64,000 nucleotides of DNA from Helopsaltes ochotensis (lineage: Eukaryota > Chordata > Aves > Passeriformes > Locustellidae): positions 310,001 through 374,000 of the forward strand of contig VXBM01000280.1 in NCBI GenBank assembly GCA_013400155.1, in the 5' to 3' direction. Both the position numbers and the translations under genes were made by a program. Positions 23,751 through 37,100 of this stretch are shown in pieces. Each line of letters opens with the position of its first letter. Positions within the stretch are counted from its first letter, which is position 1. The notes beneath the pieces were generated by a model that searched no databases, was not told the origin of the DNA, and saw only the letters and a program-made list of their open reading frames with translations.

Positions 23751-25510
23751 GCTGCCTATCATTCAGGTTATTTAGGATAAAGAATGCTGCAACACATATG
23801 GAAACATTACACTTAAGTACTTTGTAATAAAATAAAATTAGGGAACATTCCAGAGGACAGTCTTTTGTAGCCCTCCAATCCTTTAATTGAAATACAGACA
23901 ATGCTATAAAACTACAGGTTAAAAATATGGCGATGATAAAGTAAATCAGGTTTACACAAGGAAAGAGAGGAAAAGAGGTAAAATTTATTAAGAATATTGC
24001 ATCCCCTCACTAAAATCAGTGTCTGACACTCATGATCTATTTTCCAGATTTTAAACCATCAAATAACCATTTTGTTAGTCATTATAAAGTTGACATTCAA
24101 TCAAAATCTTTAGAGGAGGAAAAATGAATCTGTTGTGAATTCATCTTTGGGTGAAACATTTAGCTATAATAGCACAATACATTATTCAAAGCTACTGTTA
24201 TATATACACACTAAATATATCTCTCTATATTTAGCATTAAAAGTACTGCACTGTAAACTCACGGCCAAGACAAGAATTACCACTTCTTTGGCTATGGTCA
24301 CACAAGACTTTTATAGGATGAGTTCAGCCAAATTGTTTTTCAAAAGAATTTGTACAGCCTTGTAATTTTTTTTCAAGATATCAATTCATTCTGCTTTCCA
24401 GGACGTCGTTAATCTTCCATATCCCTTTTTATACCCAGTGCCACTGCCCGTGGTTCAATTATTCTCCATTCACTGCTAAACATCAAGCCTCAAGTCACTG
24501 TAAGTCAGATCAATGACTCAACCATGCAAATCACTCCACATCACACTACAGATCATGTAAGAGATCTGTCTTTCACTCTTCTAGAGTGGAGCTATGAAAA
24601 CAGTACGAAGGAGAGGAGGACAGTTACCATAGGACACCTATGACTTCCACCCAAACCAATCCCGATCCTGACTCTACTGGGAATGCTAACACAACGTGAT
24701 GCAAACCGAGATGTTCTGACGCCTTAGCTAAGGCAAACTCACTCAGCTTCACTGGCTCCCAGTTAACAGTTTGGTAAGTTTCAACTCACACCTGAAGCAA
24801 AGGTAGTTTGGTTTCGTACAAAGGGATTTGATTACCATGTAAAACCTTTCAACCAAGGATTTAATTTAGCATTTCTTTTTCTATACCAACATTACATTCA
24901 GCCAGGCATGAAGCCTCTGCAAATTGCATTCATGGTAATTATCTAACCAGTATTGATCTCTGTACAATTTTTATCACAGCAGAGATATGTACTAGAAATA
25001 GCTCCTAATAGCCAGTGTTGTTCATGTAAGTATACACATAAAAATCACATACACACCCATACTCTTCCAACTGTTTAGCACACAGCTTAGGAAAGACTCA
25101 CAGAAAAATCTTCACCAATAGAGATTAGAGAAATATTATGTTCCTGCTTGCCTTTATACTGGAAAATAAACTTTAAAATTCAGCTTTCTTGCCTACTAAG
25201 CTCTTGACCTCTCTTTCGAGTTGACAAAAGATACTGCAGTACCCAGGCAGACACAAAAGGGCGGAACAGGATCTTACTCATTTCTTAGTCCTTGAAATAA
25301 AAATGCACTCATGAGTAACACATGGGCTCAAGATTCCCTATATGCCCAGATCCATTTTTGTCATGGCCATGTAGACACAGCCTCGACAATAATCACATGG
25401 GAGATCTATGCAGAAACAAAATCTTCCCATACAGATAAGTGCAGAAACCCACCTAAAATTTCTGAATGGTGTTATAGAAGATCAAAGATTATGATTAAAT
25501 AAAAAAACAA

Positions 25511-25529
25511 TGGACCACGAAATGGTCCA
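25511..25529. repeat. Perfect 7-bp inverted repeat
   Basis: The arms TGGACCA (25511-25517) and TGGTCCA (25523-25529) flank a CGAAA loop. It could be a chance hairpin; no element boundaries are seen. Confidence 0.7.
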
Positions 25530-25625
25530 CAGGTAGCAACAGCCTTTCATTTTGTGGCAGTAGAAAATTGTTCACATTATGTTCGCATTTCGTATCGTAT
25601 ATCTGAAAACCGTCTGTTTGTAGCT

Positions 25626-25660
25626 GTTCCATTCATTTTACAGCTGGGGAAATGATTACT
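25626..25660 (-). repeat. Possible MIR-type SINE remnant
   Basis: CATTTTACAGCTGGGGAAAT resembles the reverse complement of the conserved MIR core segment (CCTCATCTGTAAAATGG-like). Only about 30 bases align by eye, so the call is tentative. Confidence 0.3.
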
Positions 25661-26079
25661 GGTGTAATATTATTCATGTATTATTTGTGTATTACCTGGT
25701 CCTGAGATACCAAAAATATCTCTTCAGTTTCTAAAAGGAAGTGATATCAGAAAGGCATCTGCATTAAGTCTTCCAGACGTGCTGGAAATAAACGATTTGC
25801 CACAGAGAGCATGGAAAATTCCACCAGCTTCCTTTGAATACTGGGAATATTGCTTAATAGGAAGCACTGAGTCACTGAAATTTATTTCATATCCAGGAAT
25901 GAGTCTGGTAAACAGGTAGGTCATCTGTTTATGTAGCATGACACTTAGGGGAGAAAAAAATCCTTTAGAACTTTTGTGGTGAGGGCAAGGAGGTCAGTGT
26001 GTTCCCAGCATCCAACCTGCTTTTTCCAAAATCCATTATGAAAGAGATAAATAGAATATTCCAATTCTGAGTGGCCTCA

Positions 26080-26080
<1 letters not shown>

Positions 26081-26169
<89 letters not shown>

Positions 26170-26170
26170 N

Positions 26171-26216
<46 letters not shown>
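26081..26216 (+). repeat. 136-position poly(A) run with one internal N
   Basis: Every position from 26081 to 26216 is A except the N at 26170, the only ambiguous base in the window. Bird genomes rarely keep pure A-runs this long. CR1 elements have no poly(A) tail, so a CR1 origin does not explain it. It may be a collapsed or padded assembly join, a sequencing artefact, or the tail of a retroposed RNA. There is no canonical AATAAA in the preceding 40 bases, although GATAAATAG is present, and no recognisable parent gene upstream. Poly-Lys or poly-Phe frames across it are meaningless. Confidence 0.9.
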
Positions 26217-26217
<1 letters not shown>

Positions 26218-29200
26218 CCAAAGTTCAGGCTAATTTTTTTTTCTGAAAGAACTGTATTCACAGCTCTACAATGGCCCTTACTAGATAGACTTACTAAAAG
26301 TGATGGGAATAAAACTGATGCAGCCTGAACTGAAAATTAAAGAGGATGAGAGGTGAATATTTTTGTCTTACATATAGCCTCTTTTGATAGTAAAGCAAAT
26401 TAAAGGACATTCAAACCCAAGAATGCTAAGAGATCTATTCAGGACAGATGTAAAGTTCTGAAAACCATTTATAAATTAAAGGATAAATAGAATCATAAAG
26501 AATTGGTCCTAGCAAACAGATACATAAAATGCAGGACATATACCCTAACTGCATAATCAACCATGTATGTGTGTGTGCACAAGAATCCAATAGGCACAAT
26601 CAAGACTGATAGAGCAGCATGCTTTATGCACAAAAGAAAAAGGAATATTTTAGCTTTGCTGCACAGTTACCTTCAGGTAAGCATAACAGCTACAAACCAT
26701 TCTGACTAGCATTTATAGGTCACTGATGATATTGCAGTACAACATCTCACACTGCTCCATCTCATGTGGCCCCTCTGTTCCACATGGTAATTTGCAGAAA
26801 GGGGAATGTTTTGTACCTGTCGAGAGAAGAACCAGTGAGATGGGTACACAACATGAATAGTCACTTTGTATAAATGTGTTAGCCCATAAAGGGTGTTTTT
26901 TTTGTAGATTTTGCTGTAGTTTATTTGGGAAGGGACACACTAACCCCTTCCTGTCTCCTTCCTCTCATTTTTTTTTCTATACACCAGATCTGTCACATTT
27001 ACCAATGATATGGGAGAATGCCTTGGAGACAGCTTTAAGAGCTTTGACAAATGTGGACAGGCCTCCATTTCCACATAGAAATGGTAAATGTCTGAGTCAT
27101 GGGCAGGGGAGTAAAGAGAAATATATTACAGGGAAAGGTACAATCAAATCATTCCTCACATCTGTCAGAAAACATTACCACAGATACCTCAAAATTTCTT
27201 GACATTGCTCCAGAAGAGGGTCCTGATTAATGTTCAAACAATCAGAAAAAAAAAAAAAAAAATAATTGGAGCTACTTTAGCAAGGTAAGACCCAAATATT
27301 CTATTTTCACATGTTGACAATGGCAGGAGGATAACTAACTCTTTGAAGAAGAAAAACACGACAAACCCTTTCATCTTTGAAAAAAATATCCATTTTTCTT
27401 CTCATAGTTACATAACAACAGAAACTTCTAGAGAATTGGATCCTGCCTTTCTTCCTTTATCAGGTCTTAAATTCAAGCTCTCCTTTGAATTAAGTCTTCT
27501 GACATAGAGGTACAGAACAACAACAAAGAAATCTAAAACAAAAAAAAATTAAATAGAAAAGAAAAGAGCAACAAAATCCCAAGCAGAAATTAAACCACCC
27601 TCCAAACTTTCCTGTGCTTTTCTGCCCCTCTGTGAAAAGAGGAGCTCCTTCAACTTTACTTCTAAGTTTTTCATGATACTTAACCAAAATTCAGATTTAG
27701 CCACCTGAAAAATAAGATGCCATTTATACCCTCGAATAGTTTCCTGAGGTTTATAATAGTTGCTAAGTCAGTTTGACTAACATAATGAATTCAGATCAAA
27801 TATACCTGGCCATAACAAGACTATTAATTAACACTCACAATATTGCAACAAACACGAGCTAGATCTCATTTAGTCAGGACAAACCTGCTGATGAATAAGT
27901 CAGAATAATTCTACAGAACAAACCTGGGCAACAAAGAAATTCATATAACCCAGTGAGAATTTTCCTTGCAACAAAGAAGACTGCTCCTATTTATCTATGA
28001 ACACCCCTGCTAAACAGATACTGAAGACTAAATACACAGCCAGATCCCTCTCACCTTCCCACACATTTTCCTTCTATTTAGACTACAAATAGGATTTTAG
28101 ATATTTATCTCACAAGGATTAATACATTTCCACTATAAATCTAGCTCCTGTATTGCTATGTAAGTTACTCAAGTGCTCCATAATCAAAATAGAAGTATAA
28201 ATTGCAACTGATTAATTCAAGGTGCAGAACTGGAGAATGGACTGCAAAATCTTTCCACAGATTTCAAAGTTATAGCTTTTCAGATACACCCTGCTGTACA
28301 GTCAGTCACATTGCAGAGTTCAGATCCAGATTTATTATGTACTTATGTGCACTGAAAAGATTTAATCATCAGCTTTTCCCCATAAAAGCCTTACAGTCCC
28401 AACTTCATTTAGATGCAGAGAAGACACATTTTTCAGCAAGACATTTGCCTTTTTCCTGATTCATCCATCCAAGGTTCTGTCTGCTCAGGAAAGGCTCCCA
28501 ATTCCAAAAACCGCTTAAACCATCACATAGTTTCCTCAGTTATCATATCTATATGTCAGATGATGAAAGCCATACTAGAGCAGAGACAGAAAGATTTTAT
28601 GGTCATCATCTTTATCCAGAATTTCTCTATTCCATGCCAGGGATTATTCTCTTCCCCATCTCCTAAATTACAGAGCAATTTATTAAAACTTTGTAAAGAA
28701 TTAATCAAAAAGAGATCATTCACAGACATGAAATCAGCTCTACTGTTTTATTTTTTTTAATAACAAGAAATTTGGTTTTTAAATCTTCATCTTTTAAAGC
28801 TGTTAAGAATTCCAACAGCATTGGTAATTTCAAATTTTTTTCTCAGAAGAAAGAACACAAATTTTAACCAGTACAGGGTCAAGCCCAGAAGTTATGGCTA
28901 CTGGGTTGCCTCTTTACAGAAGCAGTAAGTTGCAGGATTCTGCCCAAAATCTGTCTGCCTAGACCTTATCCTTCATCAAAATTTACCTCTGGCCTGTGCA
29001 GGAAACTGTTCCTTAAGACAGAAGCAGTAGTCCTGATGCACCAGCCTGATCCATCAGTCCATGATGTCATAGCCTGGCACTGAGCCTTTGCTGAGGGGGA
29101 ACCACCAGACGCCAGCAGCTCATCCGTCTGCTCTGCAGCTCAACTACACTGCAGGCAATTGTTTCTGCAAACCTTTCTCCTTCCCAGAAATATTACCAAG

Positions 29201-32200
29201 TCATCAGTGTCCCTTCTGGAAAGGGATGTATCCTTTGTATGCTGCACAACCTGTCCCATGAAGGGAAACACCACCAGTCATTGCAAGACCACTCTGCCAT
29301 AAGACCAAGATGATGTGAATATTAAATAGTGTCCTATGATAACTGAAAATGGAAGATTTATGCATTGAATTCAACAAGGTTGAAAAAAAACATAGCTTTA
29401 TCAGAAAGGAATAAAGGCAAAAAACTAGTAAACCTTTTTTTCTTTCATGAAGGTGATTTTACACACAAATAGTCAGCTTTCCAGACTTGAAAGTTTATAA
29501 CCATTAGCAAAGTGGCAACATAAACCCCAAAACAACCCTTCCTACACACCCTCTCCAGCATAAAAACCTTGGTTGTCTGTATTGCCACATGCCAAATAGA
29601 TAGTAAATTTAATAAAATAACTCAGTAAAGTGATGGCTTTGAGTGATCACCCTTTGACCTCCCTTCTACAAGCTGAATATCATACTATTCTACATTGACA
29701 CAACACAGAAATTAGTTTTCTTTTAACTCTTAGTCTTGGTTTCTGTTACAAAAGATAAATCTCCAAGGAGAGACTATTTCTTATATCCTTCAATGTATTT
29801 GTTTTGACATGTCCTTTCATTCTCCTTTCCCCGCCACTGTCCACAAAAGCACAGGCTTGGATTGTCCTGCACAGTCTCTTTTTCCTCTCCTTAGATGTTG
29901 CGCAGATTTACTTTTAACTTGTTTTTACGTCGTCACTGTATGCACTGAAGCCCTTCCATCATTGGGTATTTTTCTGCAGAATGCTGCAGCAGCGTGAACG
30001 CTGTAACTGTGACCACATGCAGACACTGTAGCACAAGCAGCATGTGGCAGCCTCAGCTACTGGACACAAGATATTTCAGAAAGCCTTTCTAGCATAGTGC
30101 ATGCACTTTGTCTGCAGCTTCCAGACAACCTATCACATAGCACTCAAGGCAGCCGGGGCTTTTATGGGAAACACATGGTAAGCAAAAGTCATGACCTACT
30201 TAGTAACTAGAATTAAAAGAAACTTTGAAAACATGAGTCCAGCTACTTTTTCTGTTCCCCTGAGAAGCAGAAGTCATGCTGTTGAAGTCAATGGAACTAC
30301 TGCAGTGAAATCCTAATAGTACCCCCAAATTAAGGCTGCTGAATAGCCTTGAAAATGATTACTGAATGAGGAAAACTTGTATTTTGATTCATTGGTCATT
30401 CATTTGAATAGATACAGCAAAACAGCCACATCTAGAAGACAGACAATATTTGTTCCTCCTTTAACTGATCCAAGGCATTTTTGGGGTGATTCAGGGAGGT
30501 GTTACAGAACTGTATGTGCCCTCAGGTTAGATTCTCTAGCATTCAGTGGTATCACACCTCCCAGCAGCACTGCCCTCTCTTGCATTTACCTGTTACTGCC
30601 CTATCCCATGATCCCAGTTCAAGGACCCAACAGTGGCACTGGTGGCAGAAACAGAGAGTACTAAAGGCTGATTTATTCAAAGGAACTCCCTGGACAGCCA
30701 GTCTCTGGTAAAGGGAACACAGAAGCAACACTTGAAGTACTTTCTCTCCAACTGCAGAAGCAATATTGACTTAGTCATTATGAGTTTTTCCTAAAGCATG
30801 TAAATTGTAAGCCTTTCAGGGAGAAAGGAGCTTTCAAATCATCAAGCAGATATCTTTTTGAAAGGAACAACAGTCATCTTTTAGTTTCAACTTTTGATTA
30901 AACATCCACTGAACATAATTAGGTTGCCAAATTATAGGCTCCTGCACGTCCTTGCAGGAAAGGCACGGAACACTTTGCAGGCTTTTGAGGAAATAAATAC
31001 CTTGGGAATGTTGGAAGAATGTACTTTGTAATTAGTAGTTTAACACTGATGACAAGTTGCAGAACAAAGTATTTCTGCAAGTCAAAAAAGGAAATCTAAA
31101 ATTAATTCTCTGCAATCCAGTATTAGGCAATGATGAAACCATAAGGTGAGGACTGTCACAAGCAGAGGAAAAGAAGGGAACAAGGACAATGGTGAGTCCC
31201 TGAGCCCAGTTAGAAGAGAGCTACAAATTTACACTGGCAGAGTTCTTCCCTCCATGCCATATCCTGTACTTCTATTTACTTGTGGGGAAAAAACCAAAAC
31301 CCTACATAAAAACTACCCAACCAACAAGAAGAAAAATCCCACAATATGCTTTTACTGGAAAAGTTCAAAAATTGCACATGATCATTCTGGGGGAGCAGGA
31401 AGCTTTCTACTTTCCCATCGTCGTGAAGAGAAGAATGTAGACTCCCACCAAAACCACCAACTTCCTGCACACAGAGAAGAAAAATCGCTCCCAAACATCA
31501 GACTGATTTTAGCATAGCAGAGCATACACGAGGTAATGCTCTGCAGAAATGAAAAAAGAAAGGTTAGAAAAGGGCACCAGTAGCACGAGCAATTTGAAAA
31601 TGCCTGAAGCTTAATACAGATTTATTCTCCTCCCCATCTTTATTCCCTCTGCTAAGGCTGCACACCGAAGATTTGCATTTGAAAAGGACTTGCTCATCCT
31701 CTTCAGGGAATGGAAGCAGAAGGAAATCTTACTGCTGACTTTAGAACTCCATTAGTTCCCACAGCAACAGGCCCATCACAGACACACACCCCTGGGCAGC
31801 CCCAGGAACAGCCTTGCAAGAAATGCAGACCTTGTTTGGAGCAAGTGCACATGTCAGAGACCAGTGCACCTCCCACAGGGTTGCAGCACAAGAACAATGC
31901 CTCCGGACAGCCCAGGGCTTCACCAAACCTCTCACCAGCTGACACAATCTACTTCACCTCACTCGGGTGCTGCATTTTGGATTCCATCAGCAGTGCTTTG
32001 CAAGCACCAGAGATCCATGCCTGGGAGAATGAGTCTCCCAAATACCAAATAAGCAAAACAGGACAAAAAACAGGGCCTTTGGAATAGTCCCTCTAAAACA
32101 TGCTTCTCAACAAATATCATGATCCTATTTTCTCCAGTCTCGGCAACTGTTGGCTCTCATTTGTCCACCCTGTGTCCCTAGGACCCTCGATGTCTTGGCT

Positions 32201-34082
32201 GATGTGCAGGAATCTGGTGAGACTGATGATGACACGTGTAAATATGAATTTATAGACATATTTGCCCAAAGACAAATGCTTATTTCTGTAGACAAAACCA
32301 GGATATACCACCTTGACTTTTAACAATGTTGCAGAAAATATGATCGCTTCTGGCATCTGGTGCCCTTTTACTTTTTTAATCTAGTTATTTTTCTGCAAAG
32401 AAAAAAAATAAAATATTTACAAAAGTAAAGTTTTGTGATAATTAATTGAAATGGCCTCAAGTGGGAGATAGTTTTGTCCTAGATGATCCACAAAACTTAC
32501 GTTTTAAATGAGAACAATGTGAACACAAAGGAAAAACAAATTTTCTTTGGCCTTAAATGTATCATTTCTACTGGTTAATAACATCCTTTGGAGTTTAATA
32601 TCTTGGGCAATCATATTTACTGAAGACAGCATAAAAATATTTTAAAATTTTCATAATACTGCCCTGGGAGGTTGTTTGAAAACATAGGAGAAGAAACAAA
32701 CTATATGTACTACAGTATAACTTCTCAAAGACAGACACACTGGCTTCATTTTTTTTTCCCTAGGAAGTCACTGAATACTTGTTCCATGCAGCAAGATGGT
32801 CTCTAGGGATGCATCTGAAGCATTTCAAGGAAACAATGATCAAAAAACATTCAATGCCATTTCCTCTCCCAATTCACACATGGCAAGACTGCCTTTTCCA
32901 GCTGGAAACAGACTGCATCATTTTGCACTTATGGGTCACGTAAATTTTTCTGAAGTCACATCAAGTGATACTTACACTGCCAATTTAACCTTTTTTTGAT
33001 CTTTTAAAACTATTTCAGTTGCTGGGTGGTGGTGTTTTTGTGGAGGAGAATTAGATCTTTTCTCAGACAAAGCAACCTTCAGGAAAATAAATTTTAAAAA
33101 AAGCGTATTAGATTTATTATGAATGACAAAAAAACCCCCACTTTGTCCTACTTTCTGATCTGTGTTGAGCTGACTACTACAGAGAAAAAAAGATGACAGG
33201 TATTATTTTACTGAAGGAGCTCAGCCTGTGACACCAGCCTTGCCCAAAATCCTGTATGGAATGATACCATAATTCAAGTCACTTGAAGACAAGAAAGTTC
33301 AAAAAGAAGTGAGGAGGAAGAAGTGAGGGGGAAGGCAAGGTGCAGGGAGATGGAACATGCTCCAATTTAAATCTTAATGCCAAAGTATTTATTGAAGTAT
33401 TTCACATGCAAAAGTTCATTTCTTTCACACATCCTTCAAATAGATCTTCTCTTACGTCCTACCAAAAAATAGGAGGAAAAACATCATCTTTTCCAGTAAC
33501 TTAAAAAGGGGAAAAAAAAGAAAAAGGTATTTAGCATTCCCTGTTCTTAGCATGAGATTAATGTTTATCACCATAGTCACAGTGCACAGCACTGAGATGT
33601 GCTACTCTTACTACCAGGCTGGCTTGTTATCCACACCAGGCACTTCTGTGTCACATTCTAAAATGCTGACACACAGAACACAGGGATATGCAGATTTTTA
33701 CAGAAAGACTACTGGGATAATTTTTATTAACAATGGAAGGAACAAACCTGTCAAATAAGCAATTCTCTATTTCTCTATCTCTTCAGTTTCTCCAAGATCT
33801 TGGATGTGGTACAATTGCTCAAAGCAGCTAATCTGGAAAAAAAACCCCATGTTAATAGGATTTTTTTCTGTATCACATGAAGGGTCAGTTTTTATAGATA
33901 TATGTCTTCCAAGTGATACTTAGCCCAGATATCATACGCATAAATACACAACTCTTGAGGCTTTCTTGAGTTATTCAAGACACATACTGTCCTACATGAA
34001 ACATTGCAGACTCAGAAAAAGCCATTTTCAAATTATGATGTGCAAACACATCAAAACATTTTAAAACCACCAGTTGCGTCTC
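26217..34082. other. Non-coding DNA with a few moderately GC-rich patches
   Basis: No gene or well-supported repeat. A 17-base A-run lies at 27246-27262. Patches near 29000-29200, 29820-30160 and 31700-32060 are more GC-balanced. The last holds a 125-codon plus-strand frame (31710-32087) that overlaps other open frames on both strands, so it is not convincing as a gene. At 30801-30830 a TGTAAGCCTTTCAGGGAGAA segment recalls the 3' part of MIR/L2-like repeats. Confidence 0.5.
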
Positions 34083-34144
34083 TTTTTTTTTTGGGGGGGG
34101 GGGTTTGTTTGTTTGTTTGTTGTGTTTTGTTTTTTTTGGTTGTT
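34083..34144. repeat. T/G-rich tract with T10-G11 junction and (GTTT)n
   Basis: Ten T (34083-34092) abut eleven G (34093-34103), followed by four GTTT units and T/G-rich sequence. On the minus strand this is a C-run followed by an A-run, the same order as in the tracts at 22064 and 39970. The G11 run can support G-quadruplex-like stacking. Confidence 0.85.
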
Positions 34145-37100
34145 ACTCTACACAGACTTTTGATGTCTCTGCATTACCCATTCACACCCACTAAGAAGCC
34201 AGTTGGATTAAATCACAGATCACTTCTTTCCCACCATCATTTGGCTGTTTGAAACACAGACTTTCTTTCTAGCACTTAATCATGGCTTTGCAGAGAGTGG
34301 GGAGGAGTAGAAGGGCAACAATTTAGTTGCAAATACAGAGCAAATACAGCTACTGGCTTCAGTTCTGGTAGTTCTACAAAAGGATCTGCCAGTATTTTCC
34401 ATTTTCCTTTCAGAGCAATTTGGCTCTGCTTCCTTCATGAAAGGTGATCTAAGTATACTGGGTGATGGAGCTTATGTTCCTTGCTGACAAGCTCAGAACT
34501 AAAAGGGATTTTCTTCAGTATGACAGATAAACAGAATACTTCCCAAGGCAAGGATTTTTACCTTAAATCAGATTAGGTCTCCTAACCTAGAAAGCATCTT
34601 GATTGCTAATGTTGCTACTTTGCACTTCCCTCTCCTTTAACCACTAACAGTAATGTAATAATAGTTCCAGTCTTTTATTCTAGTAGGTCACTTAAAAATT
34701 GTCTACACACAGTAACAACACTACTCTCCAAAGCTTAGAATAAACTAGCAACCCCAAATCCCCCAACAACCAACATCTGAAGAAATTTAACCACTTTTCT
34801 CCAAAAGACTTTATAGGTCCCAGATCAAGTTATGTGAATACAGCATTAGACTCTGAGAGGAGAATGGGGTGACAGCAATCAGAGCTCTGTGAGGGACGAG
34901 GAACTTGCCGAATATTTTTTGCCAGATCTTTCCAGGCAAATAGATTCAGATGTAATGAGAGCCCTACTTCTCTACTGTCATTTAATATCCACAAGGAAAT
35001 TCAGTTGCATTTCAAATGTTCTCTACTGCCTTCCTTTTTTTTTCTTTTTTTTTTTTTTTTGCCAGACTCATTTCCTTATAAATTTCATTGTCAGTGACTT
35101 TTGCTGGAGAACCCAAAGTATACTTACCACAAGGGGAACCTTCGTCTCTTAATACCAGTAATGAAAATGTCTTAGGTTCTGCCAAAATATTTAGTCTGCC
35201 CTTTCTTCTCAGGGAATCATTTTAATTATTTTCTTCCTGTCACAGACCCAAACTTCTGAACAAAGTCTGATTTGTAGCTCAGATGTTTATACGGCTACAT
35301 AATTTTACTGAACTTTCAAGAAAGAATTTATAGGCTCTGTGGAAACTAAAGCATTTCAAATAAGACGGGCCAATGACTAAAGCAGTGTAACAAATTTCTT
35401 GGTCTTCTTTCAGAAACTTTTACTTACCCTTCTGATATCCTCCCCAGACTGTGGGCATATCTCATCTAAAAGTAAAAGGCTTCTCTTTATAAATGTCTAG
35501 AAAATGGAATATTTCCAGGCCTATATTGGCTTCTTTGCATCTTATATAGACTGAAGATGGCCCACAGGAAAATGAATGCTTATATGATTGTTCTGTTGGT
35601 TTTGCTTATGTCTATCTTTTAAAACTGTATATGACAAATAGTTTTCATTATGTTCTTTTAATCCAAAGTTATGTCCCTTTTCCTACCATATTAAATCTTC
35701 AGATAAATTTTCATGGCAACTGCAATCTTCTTGTTGATTGGTTTGCAATCAAGAAATTCAAAGTCACTTACCTTTCAAGAACCCAGCTTGAAAACTATAT
35801 CCATTTGCAAGTGATTTGCAAGATTTTGACAACACAGATTCAAAGCTGACAAACAGAATAACAGGACTGTCAAAAGCCTTACTGGCCAAGATACTGAAGC
35901 TTCTCTGAATATTCAGCTGAAGGCTATCATTTTACCTTAAAGTCTTCTACCCTGTTTACCTCTGCATTTTGATCAAAATCTAGAGGCCTCTTAAAATATC
36001 TCCGGGGCAACAGGAATTTTTTTTGCTCTTGGAGTGGGCTACCAGTGAATCTGTTTGGAAGTTTAGCCTTGTCCTAAAAATTCAAATTGGAGGGCCTGCA
36101 GCATTAAATCTGCTCTCAATTCTGAACAGTAATTATTAGGACTCAGATGAATGAAGCCTGTACTCAGAGACATGCTTGATTTTTTCTCTTTTTTTTTTTT
36201 TTCTAATTGATTAGGCTATGCAACTCCTAACAAAACACAACAAAACATGGGCTACAATGCCCCTGACACTTAGTCCAGTTAAGATTAGTTCAGTTTGAAA
36301 GCCCTCTGCATTGTTTTGATGGAAATGTCAGTTATCACTGCCATAATAACTAGTAATTCTGAAATGAAGTGATCTGAAGTTCTCCAGACTCCCCTCTCTC
36401 TCTGCTCAGGTTACTTGTCATAACTGCTTTTTTGAACCAAGACACGGTTCCATTTAGCAATCACCAAAGTTGTTGCCATGTTCAGTGTTACACAGAAGAG
36501 TTTTATGATGTAGAGTGCTACAAGAGTTAATATAACTCTGGAATTTAGTTTTCATGACGTTCCACTTTCACTCACTGAGCCTGCTGAGGTTCACAATGTC
36601 CAATGTTGTAACAGTACAAAGGGAAAATTATCACAACGTTCAATTCTATAAGAACAACCACTATTATGATGGTTCAATTCATGCTGTTGAAATTCTTTCA
36701 GAAGCTTGAAAAGAAAATGTATGACTGGTTGGTCCTTACATGCTGCTGCAATTACTTAAACAGCACGACAATTCTTAAGACTGTTCTATACCAAAGCCTA
36801 CATATGCAGCATTTGATCAAAATTGTCATTCAAGAAAGTTCCTAGAAGTTGCTAAATAAGCCCTATGGTGCACTTGTATTTTGGGTGCTACTTCTGCCAC
36901 TTATCAGAGGGACCAAGAACAGTACCACCAACCCCTGAAAACCTGGTAAAATTCATCATGGTATATACATATTCATGTAAGTGTGTCGATATGGATATGC
37001 AGATACAGACACACAAAGCTATACTTCTCAAAAAGTTTTGTATACTTTAACAAGACAAAGAAAATCAAAACAATTTAGCTTTCCATTTGTCTCTGTTGAG

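Larger units (their letters stand above)
22135..26080. other. AT-rich non-coding DNA
   Basis: No gene is recognised. Contents include an A/C tract (22885-22962), a GAT/AAT-type microsatellite (23725-23750), a hairpin with TGGACCA arms (25511-25529) and a possible MIR remnant (25626-25660). Frames in this region are short and show no family resemblance. Confidence 0.55.

Noticed and set aside
25690..26216. Processed pseudogene with its poly(A) tail at 26081-26216
   Set aside because: No open or decayed coding sequence upstream resembles a known mRNA, and there is no canonical AATAAA near the run.
26036..26328. Poly-Lys and poly-Phe proteins
   Set aside because: They are translations of the A-run and have no coding meaning.
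26486..26510. CR1 octamer tail (ATAGAATCATAAAGAAT)
   Set aside because: The following bases do not match the CR1 3' UTR; probably chance.
31703..32087. 125-codon gene
   Set aside because: Several frames on both strands are open over the same GC-balanced stretch, there is no recognisable domain, and no gene signals are seen.
35032..35066. 3' splice acceptor-like tract ending GCCAG
   Set aside because: Same reason: no exon-like frame with a donor downstream.
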